Assembly: GCA_030584005.1 (NCBI GenBank)
Contig: CP129486.1
Location: forward strand, 685,556-749,555
Length of the DNA stretch: 64,000 nt
DNA from: Bdellovibrionota bacterium
GTDB taxonomy: Bacteria; Bdellovibrionota_C; UBA2361; JAFLCA01
Direction: 5' to 3'
The position numbers were made by a program, and so were the translations under genes. Within the stretch, counting starts at the first letter, position 1. Each line of letters opens with the position of its first letter. The notes beneath the pieces are model-generated. The model was given only the letters and a program-made list of their open reading frames with translations, was not told where the DNA came from and searched no databases. Shown here one piece after another: positions 33,852 to 43,058 of this stretch.

Positions 33852-34928
33852 CTAGACGTGTGAATAGAAGAACCCTAACTCCCGAACGAGCTCGTGCCCC
33901 AGGGGAGGCAGCTCCGATCGCGGTATTATCAACGTAGAGATGCCGAACAGATCGCCGAAGATACTGTGCTTATCTACAGTCTTCTTCAAGTAGTCATGCC
34001 CTGATGACCCACCTGTCCCCATTTTACTCCCCAACATACGCAGGACCATAAGAGAGTGGCGATAGCGCCAAAGGCTCAGATACTCATCGAGTTCAGTAAG
34101 GAGCGTGAGCAAGCGAAAGGGCAGATGCAGAATCGGTTGATCGCGATAGAGGTTGATGAAGAGCGCGGCCAAGAATGCATTGTAGCTAAGCCGCACCTCG
34201 CCTTTCTCACGCTTCTCGCCATAGCTCTTCTCGTTTAGAACCTTTGAGAAGAGCTGCTCGGTTTGCGCGATCATCTGCAACCTCAAGTTGCGCTCGTCCT
34301 CAGAAATTATCGTCGACTCCTGTATGGTGCGGCGATCATTCTGCACCATGCGCTGAAACGCTTGCCGATACGCGGTGAGGAACTCAAAGCCGTGGCCCTG
34401 CAGGAATGGTGTGCGTTCCAGCCATCTTTCAACGACCGAGAAAAGGGTCGGCTCACTCTCTGTGCGCTTGACCTGCGCCACTTCCTCGGCATTGTAGTCG
34501 GCATCGTAAGGCCGGTTTGCGTAGAGCAGCCTCTCTTCTCTCCGCAACCCGAGCCGGTTCTCGATCATACGAAACTGCACACTCTGAAAGCCGGAAGCTC
34601 CCGGCAGGTATCCTCTAAAATCCAAGAAGTCGAGCGGGGTTAATGTCTCGATGACCTTAATCTGCTCGATCAGAAGCTTCTGGATCTGAATGATCCGCTG
34701 CAACCTCGCCACAGCCGTGCCGATGCTCGTTTCATCGACGAAGTTCCCGGCGAACATTTCAATGATACTGTCGAGTTCATGGAGCACCTCTTTAAACCAA
34801 AGCTCATAGGCTTGATGCACGATGATGAAGAGCATCTCATCATGGGCAGCCTTTCCCCCTACGGCACTAGAGGGTGCCTGCGCATTCAAAATCTGTTGCA
34901 GCTTGAGATACTCTCCGTATGTCACCAT
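33852..34928 (-). CDS. kynA: Tryptophan 2,3-dioxygenase
   Basis: A 358-aa haem dioxygenase opening the indole ring to give N-formylkynurenine. The family N-terminus TYGEYLKLQQILNAQ, then HDEMLFIIVHQAYELWFK, the RGYLPGASGFQS segment, and RYRHSLMVLRMLGSKMGTGG with the haem-ligand His region are all intact. It is longer than the roughly 280-aa proteobacterial KynA and closer to the animal/Actinobacteria/Deltaproteobacteria length class. First step of the pathway whose other genes lie at 24.2-33.7 kb. Confidence 0.94.
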   Translation of the reverse strand: MVTYGEYLKLQQILNAQAPSSAVGGKAAHDEMLFIIVHQAYELWFKEVLHELDSIIEMFAGNFVDETSIGTAVARLQRIIQIQKLLIEQIKVIETLTPLDFLDFRGYLPGASGFQSVQFRMIENRLGLRREERLLYANRPYDADYNAEEVAQVKRTESEPTLFSVVERWLERTPFLQGHGFEFLTAYRQAFQRMVQNDRRTIQESTIISEDERNLRLQMIAQTEQLFSKVLNEKSYGEKREKGEVRLSYNAFLAALFINLYRDQPILHLPFRLLTLLTELDEYLSLWRYRHSLMVLRMLGSKMGTGGSSGHDYLKKTVDKHSIFGDLFGISTLIIPRSELPPLGHELVRELGFFYSHV

Positions 34929-35622
34929 TATGGCGCCCTGAAGTCACACAGTTAGCCCCGCACATTGAACCCGTGCAGCGTACACCGATGAACCCAACGA
35001 TTCAATTCGATTGAGAATAGGGGTGGGGGCCGCACTCCCAACATTCGGCACGCGGGAGGCCCGTTACACGCCAGGGAGACACTGATTAAAGGCCATGGAG
35101 GGCACTTGCTCCGAGTTTCCCTAAAGTCACGCAATCATCTCCATACGTTCTATCCAAGAACGAAAACCCTGAAACGCGAAGAATTCCCTGGCTCTGCTGT
35201 TGAAGCCCCACACGTCTAAGATGAGACGTTGATAGTTTTCGGACTTTGCTAAGCTACGACACCCTCCTCAACCAGAATTCTTCGACCACTTACCACCAGA
35301 CGACTTCGGCGCTTAGCGCTGCTTCAGGAGACCTATACCTAAGCCTCTACAAAAAACCCCCGCGCGAGCATCCTTCCAACGCCGCAGCACCCAATGCCTC
35401 TCCAAATCCATCACTTCCCAGCAATCCACCGCCTGTCTCGGCGCTCTTGTGTTCGCCGGCCATTCCGCCCTTCAACACAATTAAACCAACCCCACACCCC
35501 AGGACAATATTGCCCAATTAGCTCACATGGTTAATTCGATTTGCCTAACCTCCCTTAGATTTGCCGTCCAACCCCCAAGCTTCGGGAAATCCTTACACTT
35601 TAAAGGAACAAGCGCTTAGACT
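34929..35622. repeat. Intergenic region with an IS91-related noncoding module (copy R1)
   Basis: No gene is supported. Bases 35018-35552 are a module whose first half recurs at 44462-44760 (R2) and whose second half recurs at 47168-47475 (R3). Inside it, 35260-35310 reads N-Q-E-F-F-D-H-L-P-P-D-D-F in one frame, matching the last residues of the nearby transposase (EQEFFDVLPPDAFPS). It therefore contains the fossil 3' end of a related IS. It ends GATTTGCCTAACCTCC, reminiscent of the IS right end. Confidence 0.7.
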
Positions 35623-37382
35623 TTATAGTGCCTGGACGGCAAAGGCGATTATTTCCGTTCGATCGAATTTCTGAGCGCAGCGGCAATGCACCCGTAAGGA
35701 TGGCCATCCATAGCCGCACGCCTGCATTTCTCACTAAGTAGATCACCCGCTGAGGCATTCTGCCCCAGCCCTGAGGCGCAATGCCCCAGTCAGTAAGTCG
35801 CGACGCTTAAGCGTTACAGCGAGTTAATCTGTCCACCCAACTGGCACGCAATTTGTTGTATGCGGCGGGATGTACACCTGCCGCACGTGGGAGCGCGCCA
35901 AGGGGCAGCTCCAACATTACCGCCGGAGACAGCCGGAAGAGACGCCACTGTACCGGATTGTGTACCACGGGCGAGACGAACTCCCGCGGGTCTGGGAGGA
36001 GAAGTTCCAACCCACCTATGGAGTACTGAGAGACGAGATACTTGAAACCTTCGACGAGTATCTTAACTGCGGACTTCTTCAGCACGGCGCGGCACGGGTG
36101 TATTGCGATGCGTGCAAGCACTCGCTTCTTGTAGCCTTCTCGTGCAAGAAGAGAGGACTCCGCCCTTCGTGCAACGCCAAGCGTGCCGTGAAGTTCGGCG
36201 AACATCTCTACGACTCAGTGCTTGAGAGAGTGCCGCATCGACACTGCGGCTTTACGCTCCCAAAGCGGCTCAGAGTCTACTTTCGGTACGATCGGAGTCT
36301 GAACAACATTCTCTTTCAGGCAGCAGCCAACGCCGTGCACTCAGTACTTGGCTCAGATACTCAAACTACCGCTCTCGTCCTCACCCTGCAAACCGCAGGC
36401 GAGGCGCTGAACTTTAACCCCAACCTGCACGGACTCCTTGCCGACGGCATCTTCGACGCTGCGGGGAACTTCACTCCCTACACCGCCATCGATACCGAGC
36501 GCATCGCCGAGCACTTTATGGACGGGGTTCTGGCTGAACTCATCTCCCGGGGGCTCATCACCGACGACGTGCCTGCGCAGATACTATCACAGGAGCACTC
36601 CGGGTTCGGTGCCTGGGTCGGTGATCCGTTCACGGATGAGGACCGTACTAGGTTCGTCGCGCGCTATATTGAAAGGGGACCGCTATCACTGGAGAAACTC
36701 TCCATCACCGATGATATCGTCTCTTACACCACTAACGACGGGGCTACGCATGAGTTTGATACACTAGAGTTCTTGGCACTCATGTCGTGTCACATCCCCA
36801 AACCGTATGAGTCAATCACCCGCTACTACGGGTGGTACTCCTGCAGAGCAAGGGGGGAGAGGGATAAGCGTAGGCCTGTCCCAGACCGCGCTACGACTGA
36901 GGAACAAAAAGGAGCACCTTCGGTGAGTTGGGCCGCGTGCATGAAGCGCATCTTCGAGATCGATCCTTTGGAGTGTCCGCGCTGTAAGGGTCAGATGAGG
37001 ATTGTTGCCTTCCTCACGGATGAACGGGAAATCCTCAAAATCGCAGACTCTCTCCGTATTCCGCGACCGCAGGCGCCACCCAAAATTCCTCATGCACCTG
37101 AACAAGAATTCTTCGACGTATTACCTCCTGACGCCTTCCCCTCTTAGCGGACGAAGGGCACTTGCGCCTGACAACCCCCAAAAACCACTCCCAAACTTAA
37201 CCCCTCGGCAGCCTCAAGCCTAACTGCCTCCGTGAACAGCTGCCCATGATGATCCTTGCCCTTTAAACCTCGCCACCTACACCAAACTCTCCCTAGTACT
37301 TCAGTCAGCTTAAACCACATCGTCGAGCCCCTCAGAACTTCTCCAATAATTCCCATCGATTAGTTTCGTTTTTCCTATCCCC
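35623..37382 (+). mobile_element. IS91-type insertion sequence, copy A
   Basis: Boundaries come from comparison with copy D. Left identity begins at TTATAGTGCCTGG (35623), and right identity ends at TTTCGTTTTTCCTATCCCC (37382). The element is about 1.76 kb with one transposase and a 235-bp noncoding 3' region. It lacks obvious terminal inverted repeats, as expected for HUH rolling-circle elements. Its transposase carries two damaging substitutions (see CDS). Confidence 0.85.
35870..37147 (+). CDS. IS91-family (HUH/Y) transposase, copy A, probably catalytically dead
   Basis: A 425-aa transposase with an N-terminal zinc-ribbon (Cys 79, 82, 92 and 101 seen), a HUH relicase core and a tyrosine region RYYGWYS at about 318-324, plus a C-terminal CPRC. 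Compared with copies B and D, residue 98 is Arg instead of Cys (CGC for TGC), removing a zinc ligand. Residue 185 is Asn instead of His (AAC for CAC), destroying the first His of the HUH motif (NPNLHG versus NPHLHG). The frame is otherwise intact. It could still be mobilised in trans by copy D. Confidence 0.9.
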   Translation: MYTCRTWERAKGQLQHYRRRQPEETPLYRIVYHGRDELPRVWEEKFQPTYGVLRDEILETFDEYLNCGLLQHGAARVYCDACKHSLLVAFSCKKRGLRPSCNAKRAVKFGEHLYDSVLERVPHRHCGFTLPKRLRVYFRYDRSLNNILFQAAANAVHSVLGSDTQTTALVLTLQTAGEALNFNPNLHGLLADGIFDAAGNFTPYTAIDTERIAEHFMDGVLAELISRGLITDDVPAQILSQEHSGFGAWVGDPFTDEDRTRFVARYIERGPLSLEKLSITDDIVSYTTNDGATHEFDTLEFLALMSCHIPKPYESITRYYGWYSCRARGERDKRRPVPDRATTEEQKGAPSVSWAACMKRIFEIDPLECPRCKGQMRIVAFLTDEREILKIADSLRIPRPQAPPKIPHAPEQEFFDVLPPDAFPS

Positions 37383-37480
37383 CACTTCAGCAGTAGGTTG
37401 TAGAATGTACATGTATTCATTTCTGTTATTTGAGATGGCCCGTTTTTAGAAAGCTTCCCCTGGTATTCACTGAGGCATTG

Positions 37481-38572
37481 ATGACACCTAGTGCTTTCAA
37501 AGTATTCTGGATTGCCTGTTTGTTTGGGTTCGCCTCCGCTTCGGCGACTGCGGAAGAATTGAAACCGGAGGTGAGGATAGGGGCGATTATTCCCCTAACC
37601 GGAGATATGGCTGTACATGGCGTCGAGATTCAGAATGCCATGCAACTTGCTATCCGCCACATTGATCCACAATCAAATTATTCATACACGTTGTTCTTCG
37701 AAGATAATCAGCTAGATGGAGCTAAGAGTGCGACTGCTGCACGCAAGCTTATTGATTTCGACAAGGTTGATGTAGTGCTTACGCTGTGGCCGCCCACTGC
37801 GTCGATTGTTATTCCAATCTCAGAGCGGGCCAACATACTACACTATACAATTTCATGGGATCCGAGTTTAGCCCGACGAAGCAAGTATGTGCTTTCTCAT
37901 CAAGCCATGGTTGATGAGATTGCTCGGTCGACATTGCGCCTACTAAAGTCAGAGAAAAAGCAGCGAGTGGCTTTCTTCCATATGGAGGAAACAGGGTTCA
38001 ATCTAGGGGCACAATACCTGCGAGTTATCGCCCCAGAAGAGGGTATCGAGCTCATTTCAGATGAAGCGTTTAATCCGAGTGATAGTGATTTTCGCGCGCT
38101 CATCACAAGGAGTGCGCTGAAGTCCCCCGACGCGTATCTTGTTTGGGCTGTGATGCCAGCGATCGACACACTAGTGCGTCAAGTTCGTGAACAGAATCGA
38201 TCAGCATTTATTAGCGGGTACTTTGATTATCTACAGGACCTGCGATTGGTAGAGGGTGCGCCGTATGTGAGTGAAATGTATGCCTCGGACGGCTTCATGC
38301 GACAGTATCGGGAGGCATATGGTAAGGAACCAGTTTCTAAGGGTGCAAACGCCTATGATATCGTGAATCTTCTGGTGACAGCCTATGAGAGGTCTCCGCA
38401 GCAAAAACCCTCGGCAAGCGAACTCAAGTCAGTGCTTACTACGATTAGAAAGTTCCCTGGCGCAGTAGGCGAATTTTCCATTGGTTCGGATGGGAATAGC
38501 TCTTACTCTCCTGCCATACGAAGAGTAGAGGGATCGTCACGAAAGTTTGTTGGATTGGTGGGACAGCAGTAA
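37481..38572 (+). CDS. ABC-type amino-acid/aromatic substrate-binding protein (periplasmic-binding type I), 1
   Basis: A 363-aa protein with a signal peptide (TPSAFKVFWIACLFGFASAS then A-T-A) and a Peripla_BP_6 fold: RIGAIIPLTGDMAVHGVEIQ, ARKLIDFDKVDVVLTLWPP, then NAYDIVNLLVTAYE. LivJ-like proteins of this type deliver branched amino acids, amides or aromatic acids to an ABC permease. No permease or ATPase gene is nearby. ATG 37481 was chosen because it begins the signal peptide; TTG 37430 would precede it with 17 odd residues. It begins about 100 bp after IS copy A. Confidence 0.85.
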   Translation: MTPSAFKVFWIACLFGFASASATAEELKPEVRIGAIIPLTGDMAVHGVEIQNAMQLAIRHIDPQSNYSYTLFFEDNQLDGAKSATAARKLIDFDKVDVVLTLWPPTASIVIPISERANILHYTISWDPSLARRSKYVLSHQAMVDEIARSTLRLLKSEKKQRVAFFHMEETGFNLGAQYLRVIAPEEGIELISDEAFNPSDSDFRALITRSALKSPDAYLVWAVMPAIDTLVRQVREQNRSAFISGYFDYLQDLRLVEGAPYVSEMYASDGFMRQYREAYGKEPVSKGANAYDIVNLLVTAYERSPQQKPSASELKSVLTTIRKFPGAVGEFSIGSDGNSSYSPAIRRVEGSSRKFVGLVGQQ

Positions 38573-38646
38573 TCTCGGCAAGAGTTATTGCGAGTTCGTT
38601 GGTGATAAGACATGTCTATTTCTGCATATGCATTTGGGGGTCTTGT

Positions 38647-39759
38647 ATGAGAGTCGCCTTGCGAAGCCTAGCGATCGCGTTGAGTGTCGGCATGCCTTGG
38701 AGTTCGGCTCTTGCTGAGGGCTCTTCAACCTCTAGAGCTATTCGTCTGGGGGTAACGGCGCCATTGACCGGTGACTTTGCCAGTTATTCAGAAATTATCC
38801 GGAAGGGGACAGAGCTCGCCAAAGATCACTTGAAGGCCGAAGGAATCGATATTGAGCTTATATATGAAGATGCATGCCTGCCGGTGCAGGCTGTGACTGC
38901 CATAAGAAAGCTTATTTCACAGGATAGGATTGACGGTCTGGCCGCCAATTATTGCTTGCTTGCCATGCCACCAATGGCGTCGGAGATAGAGCGACACGAG
39001 CTGCCATCGTTTCATACCGCCTGTACCTCGGATAACATCCTGTCCGCGGGCGATTATATTTTTTCAACCAACATCAAGGGTCGAAGTGAAGCACATAAGT
39101 TAGCCGAGCATGCGATTAATACGCTCAAGGCTCGAACCGCTAGTATCCTCTACCTAACTACAGACTTTGGGGAGGATTATAAGCGTCATTTTACGCAACG
39201 CTTCGAAGAACTAGGCGGGAAGGTTGTCTCAACAGCCACGTCACCAATTGGCACTAACGATTTTCGGTCGGACCTAACGGCCCTACGTGCCAAGAATCCC
39301 GATGTAGTATTGGCTGCCCACATTGGGGGTTCTTTGGGCGCTCTTCTTCGACAAGCCAAGCAGCTTGGTCTCAAGCAGCAGTTTCTTGCAATCTATGAGG
39401 CCGAGGATCCAAGCGTCATCGAAGCCGCACAGGGAAGCGCTGAGGGATTGCAGTTTTTCGTCCCAGAGCCGGTTGAAGAGACCGCTGTCGTGAAGAGATT
39501 CCAAAGTGCTTACGTTGAGAAGTATGGTGTGCGGCCATTGATTCTCGCAAGCAACGCCTATGATGCTACTACTATTCTTGCACGTACGATTCACGAGTGT
39601 AACTTTGACCGATCATGCAGCAAGGCAAAAATTTATGCGCTCAAAGATTATGACGGGGCGAGTGGTCGGTTCTCAATAGACTCCGATGGAGGAACGATAA
39701 AGGGCTTCGTTGCGAAGGTCGTAGCGCACGGTCAGTTTGTGAGGGTATCGAGAAGCTAG
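38647..39759 (+). CDS. ABC-type substrate-binding protein (periplasmic-binding type I), 2
   Basis: A 370-aa paralogue of the preceding gene product. It has a signal peptide (RVALRSLAIALSVGMPWSS then A-L-A), IRLGVTAPLTGDFASYSEII, ITAIRKLI-like VTAIRKLISQDRIDG, and SNAYDATTILARTIHECN with paired Cys (CNFDRSC) near the C-terminus. ATG 38647, preceded by GGGGGT, gives the signal peptide directly. The two lie in tandem as orphan receptors, flanked by IS91 copies, and could be cargo. Ligand unknown. Confidence 0.85.
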   Translation: MRVALRSLAIALSVGMPWSSALAEGSSTSRAIRLGVTAPLTGDFASYSEIIRKGTELAKDHLKAEGIDIELIYEDACLPVQAVTAIRKLISQDRIDGLAANYCLLAMPPMASEIERHELPSFHTACTSDNILSAGDYIFSTNIKGRSEAHKLAEHAINTLKARTASILYLTTDFGEDYKRHFTQRFEELGGKVVSTATSPIGTNDFRSDLTALRAKNPDVVLAAHIGGSLGALLRQAKQLGLKQQFLAIYEAEDPSVIEAAQGSAEGLQFFVPEPVEETAVVKRFQSAYVEKYGVRPLILASNAYDATTILARTIHECNFDRSCSKAKIYALKDYDGASGRFSIDSDGGTIKGFVAKVVAHGQFVRVSRS

Positions 39760-39966
39760 TTCATCTGTACCGGGGCTACTCGCGAGACTGTAACTCTCAC
39801 GCCTGATTCAAAGAGCCTAAGGAAACTTTTGCTGGAGATCTGCGATAACTCTCATGCCATGAGAGTCCAGTTTATTGAGTTCATAAAGTCGCTTTATGTA
39901 GCAGCGAAGGAGGTGGGGGAGCAGTGGTGGCAGGGGAATCTCTCTCTTCGCCGTTCCCACCGGGGG

Positions 39967-41287
39967 CCTTAACTGCGGACTTCTTCAGCACGGCGCGGCA
40001 CGGGTGTATTGCGATGCGTGCAAGCACTCGCTTCTTGTAGCCTTCTCGTGCAAGAAGAGAGGACTCTGCCCTTCGTGCAACGCCAAGCGTGCCGTGAAGT
40101 TCGGCGAACATCTCTACGACTCAGTCCTTGAGAAGGTGCCTCATCGACACTGCGGCTTTACGCTCCCAAAGCGGCTCAGAGTCTACTTTCGGTACGATCG
40201 GAGTCTGAACAACATTCTCTTTCAGGCAGCAGCCAACGCCGTGCACTCAGTACTTGGCTCAGATACTCAAACTACCGCTCTCGTCCTCACCCTGCAAACC
40301 GCAGGCGAGGCGCTGAACTTTAACCCCCACCTGCACGGACTCCTTGCCGACGGCATCTTCGACGCTGCGGGGAACTTCACTCCCTACACCGCCATCGATA
40401 CCGAGCGCATCGCCGAGCACTTTATGGACGGGGTTCTTGCTGAACTCATCTCCCGGGGGCTCATCACCGACGACGTGCCTGCGCAGATACTATCACAGGA
40501 GCACTCCGGGTTCGGTGCCTGGGTCGGTGATCCGTTCACGGATGAGGACCGTACTAGGTTCGTCGCGCGCTATATTGAAAGGGGACCGCTATCACTGGAG
40601 AAACTCTCCATCACCGATGATATCGTCTCTTACACCACTAACGACGGGGCTACGCATGAGTTTGATACACTAGAGTTCTTGGCACTCATGTCGTGTCACA
40701 TCCCCAAACCGTATGAGTCAATCACCCGCTACTACGGGTGGTACTCCTGCAGAGCGCGGGGGAGCGCGCTAAAAATACAGCAGTCCCGCCGTCAGATGAG
40801 GCGGCAGAGCTGCGCTCGGCCCCATCGGTAAGTTGGGCAAGCTGTATAAAGCGCATCTTCGAGATCGATCCTTTGGAGTGTCCGCGCTGTAAGGGTCAGA
40901 TGAGGATTGTTGCCTTCCTCACGGATGAACGGGAAATCCTCAAAATCGCAGACTCTCTCCGTATTCCGCGACCGCAGGCGCCACCCAAAATTCCTCATGC
41001 ACCTGAACAAGAATTCTTCGACGTATTACCTCCTGACGCCTTCCCCTCTTAGCGGACGAAGGGCACTTGCGCCTGACAACCCCCAAAAACCACTCCCAAA
41101 CTTAACCCCTCGGCAGCCTCAAGCCTAACTGCCTCCGTGAACAGCTGCCCATGATGATCCTTGCCCTTTAAACCTCGCCACCTACACCAAACTCTCCCTA
41201 GTACTTCAGTCAGCTTAAACCACATCGTCGAGCCCCTCAGAACTTCTCCAATAATTCCCATCGATTAGTTTCGTTTTTCCTATCCCC
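39967..41287 (+). mobile_element. IS91-type insertion sequence, copy B, 5'-truncated mosaic
   Basis: Identity to copy A starts only at CTTAACTGCGG (39967; A 36063) and runs to the same right end (41287). The first 440 bp of the element, including the start codon and 65 codons, are missing. An internal block (about 40757-40850) is unlike A and D and looks derived from a related element. The right end abuts a broken small heat-shock gene. Confidence 0.85.
39968..41052 (+). pseudogene. IS91-family transposase, copy B, truncated and frameshifted
   Basis: Residues equivalent to 65-329 of copy A are in one frame (to about 40760). The remainder, from GERAKNTAVPPSDEAAELRS to EQEFFDVLPPDAFPS, is in another frame, needing one more G in a GGGGG run near 40757. 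It keeps the intact zinc ribbon (Cys at the position mutated in A) and an intact HUH (NPHLHG). The residues between the tyrosine region and the C-terminal domain differ from A and D, a sign of recombination with a different subfamily. Confidence 0.85.
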
Positions 41288-41680
41288 TTCTCTGGATTCG
41301 AGCTTGATCCAGTACGTGGAGTGTCAGAGCGCTTTGGCTCCTTCAATCCACGGGTGAATGTGGTCGAGACGGAACGGGAGATCCGAGTGACTGCTGAGCT
41401 CCCGGGAATGACAGAGAAGGAGGTCGAGCTCACGTTAGCTGGTGACGCCTTAGTTATTCGCGGTGAGAAGAGAGCTGAACATGAAGAAAAGGATGAGGGA
41501 GGACGCCGCCTCTATACAGAGCGAAGCTACGGAAGCTTCCAAAGGTCTATCCCCCTATCCTGTGAGATTGAGGAAGATAAGGTCGACGCGTCATATCGTA
41601 ACGGAGTCCTCACGATTGTGCTGCCAAAGTCAAAGGCCGGCCAATCGGCGTCGAAGAAGATAAGTATTAGAGGCTCATAA
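41288..41680 (+). pseudogene. Small heat-shock protein (Hsp20/alpha-crystallin), 5' end removed by IS copy B
   Basis: The alpha-crystallin domain is complete: NVVETEREIRVTAELPGMT, then SYGSFQRSIPLSCEIEEDKV, and the GVLTIVLPK motif (here NGVLTIVLPKSKAG). Reading upstream stays open (FSGFELDPVRGVSERFG) right up to the IS end at 41287, where Hsp20 genes normally still have 15-30 N-terminal residues and a start. GTG 41321 could give a shortened 119-aa product. The missing 5' part is not found in this window. Confidence 0.85.
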
Positions 41681-41708
41681 TTGAGCTGAACGCTTGGAAT
41701 CCAAGCTT

Positions 41709-41745
41709 GGCGGGGCGAGAAGAAACTCTCGCCCCGCTTGTTTTT
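41709..41745 (+). terminator. Intrinsic terminator after the hsp20 gene
   Basis: A strong GC-rich hairpin: GCGGGGCGAGA (41710-41720) pairs with TCTCGCCCCGC (41727-41737) around the loop AGAAAC, followed by TTGTTTTT. This is a textbook rho-independent terminator for the + strand, showing that the broken hsp20 was once a normally expressed gene. Confidence 0.9.
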
Positions 41746-41856
41746 GAGCCCCCTTCAGCGCGACATATCCAAATGATTCTTGCCCGTGATAAATCCATAC
41801 CCGCTAAGGTAAGAACTAAAAATGTTCTGTAATTTCATTCCGGTATCCTATATCGG

Positions 41857-43002
41857 TTAGAGAAGTGAGGTTGGATCGGTTAACGTCTGAAAAGAGAGCC
41901 CACTCTGTCCATCTTCTCCCGCCGTGCTCGAATTATCTGTGTTGATGTCGGCGCCGTTCCCTCCGTAGCCGGTTCCATCTCCCCCGGCCCCGCCGCCAAA
42001 TCGCTTTGCAGCGGTGGTCGCGATTGAAAGTGTTCCACCGATACCACCTGCAAGCGCGATTGTTCCGTTCTGTGTTATCGTGGGAGCAAGAAGGTGCACG
42101 AGACCTCCTCCACCGCCGCCGCCCGCACCGGATTTCGCGCTCGAATCCCCACCATCTCCTCCATATACGCTCAAAGCGCCGGTGTTTGTGATGCTTCCGG
42201 AAGAGGCCAATATCACAATTCCTCCTCCTCCTCCTCCTCCCCCTTGAGAGGGGGAATCCTGGCCAACGGCATAAATGAATCCACTATTCTGGATCGATGT
42301 CTTGCACAGAACCCTGACGGTTCCCCCTCCCGCTCCTCCGGCAACGAGGCTCGTACTGCCGCCAACTCCGCCACCGCCGCCTCCGAATGCGCCCGGGCGA
42401 AGAATTTGGGCTGATGAGCCTTCGGGAATGCCGCATCCATTGAGCGCCCCTCGTACGATCGCCGCACTCGTTCCATACGCACCATTTCCCGCCGGGCACG
42501 AGGTAATGCCTGGGCCAGGTGCTGATGCCGAGATTTCAATATCAGTGTCCGACACGTCAGAGCGAACTGCTCCCGATGTGAATGCTGGCACATTAAGTGT
42601 GCCGCGATTTTCAAAACTTCCCGTACAACGAATCGTTGAACCGGATTCAACTGTCAACGTAGCGCTCGTATCAATGGTAACGTTGGTATACTGATGATCT
42701 CCGGCGGGCAAGGTAACATTGCCCGTGACGATAAGCGCACCCTGATTTCCATTTCCATAAATCTCAAGCGCTCCGTCTGCTCCATTTGAACCGTCAGACC
42801 CTGCCGGACCTTGAAATGAGCTTGTATCAATGAGCTCTTTGAAACCGCGTGGGCAATTCCCGCTATCGACTTTCTTTATGTTCTTGGCAAAGCTGGTAAA
42901 CCCGACCTGCGTCTTCTTCTTGACGCATATTTTGGCTGCCTCCGCATGCTCGACCGCGACGAGAAAGCATCCGATTAAAATGGGAAATACAAACTTCATC
43001 AT
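41857..43002 (-). CDS. Secreted collagen-like then glycine-rich repeat protein, paralogue 2
   Basis: A 381-aa protein with a signal peptide (MKFVFPILIGCFLVAVEHAE then A-A), a short Cys module (KICVKKKT ... GNCPRGFKELIDTSSF), three Gly-x-x triplets like collagen (GPAGSDGSNGADG), then a beta-rich region and several glycine runs (FGGGGGGVGG, GGGGGGGGIVILAS, GAGGGGGGGLVHLLAP). ATG 43002 has AAGGAGG upstream. The frame is open upstream into paralogue 1, but the ribosome site and signal peptide mark a separate start. Surface or matrix role is inference. Confidence 0.75.
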   Translation of the reverse strand: MMKFVFPILIGCFLVAVEHAEAAKICVKKKTQVGFTSFAKNIKKVDSGNCPRGFKELIDTSSFQGPAGSDGSNGADGALEIYGNGNQGALIVTGNVTLPAGDHQYTNVTIDTSATLTVESGSTIRCTGSFENRGTLNVPAFTSGAVRSDVSDTDIEISASAPGPGITSCPAGNGAYGTSAAIVRGALNGCGIPEGSSAQILRPGAFGGGGGGVGGSTSLVAGGAGGGTVRVLCKTSIQNSGFIYAVGQDSPSQGGGGGGGGIVILASSGSITNTGALSVYGGDGGDSSAKSGAGGGGGGGLVHLLAPTITQNGTIALAGGIGGTLSIATTAAKRFGGGAGGDGTGYGGNGADINTDNSSTAGEDGQSGLSFQTLTDPTSLL

Positions 43003-43058
43003 GGAGAAGGCCTCCTTCAATGATTCGTGGGGAAATACTCTATGTTTCATAGGCAAAC

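Noticed and set aside
35246-35521. A 91-codon frame in module R1
   Set aside because: It reads a fossil transposase tail out of its proper frame and continues into noncoding IS sequence. The same artefact recurs at 47.2 kb.
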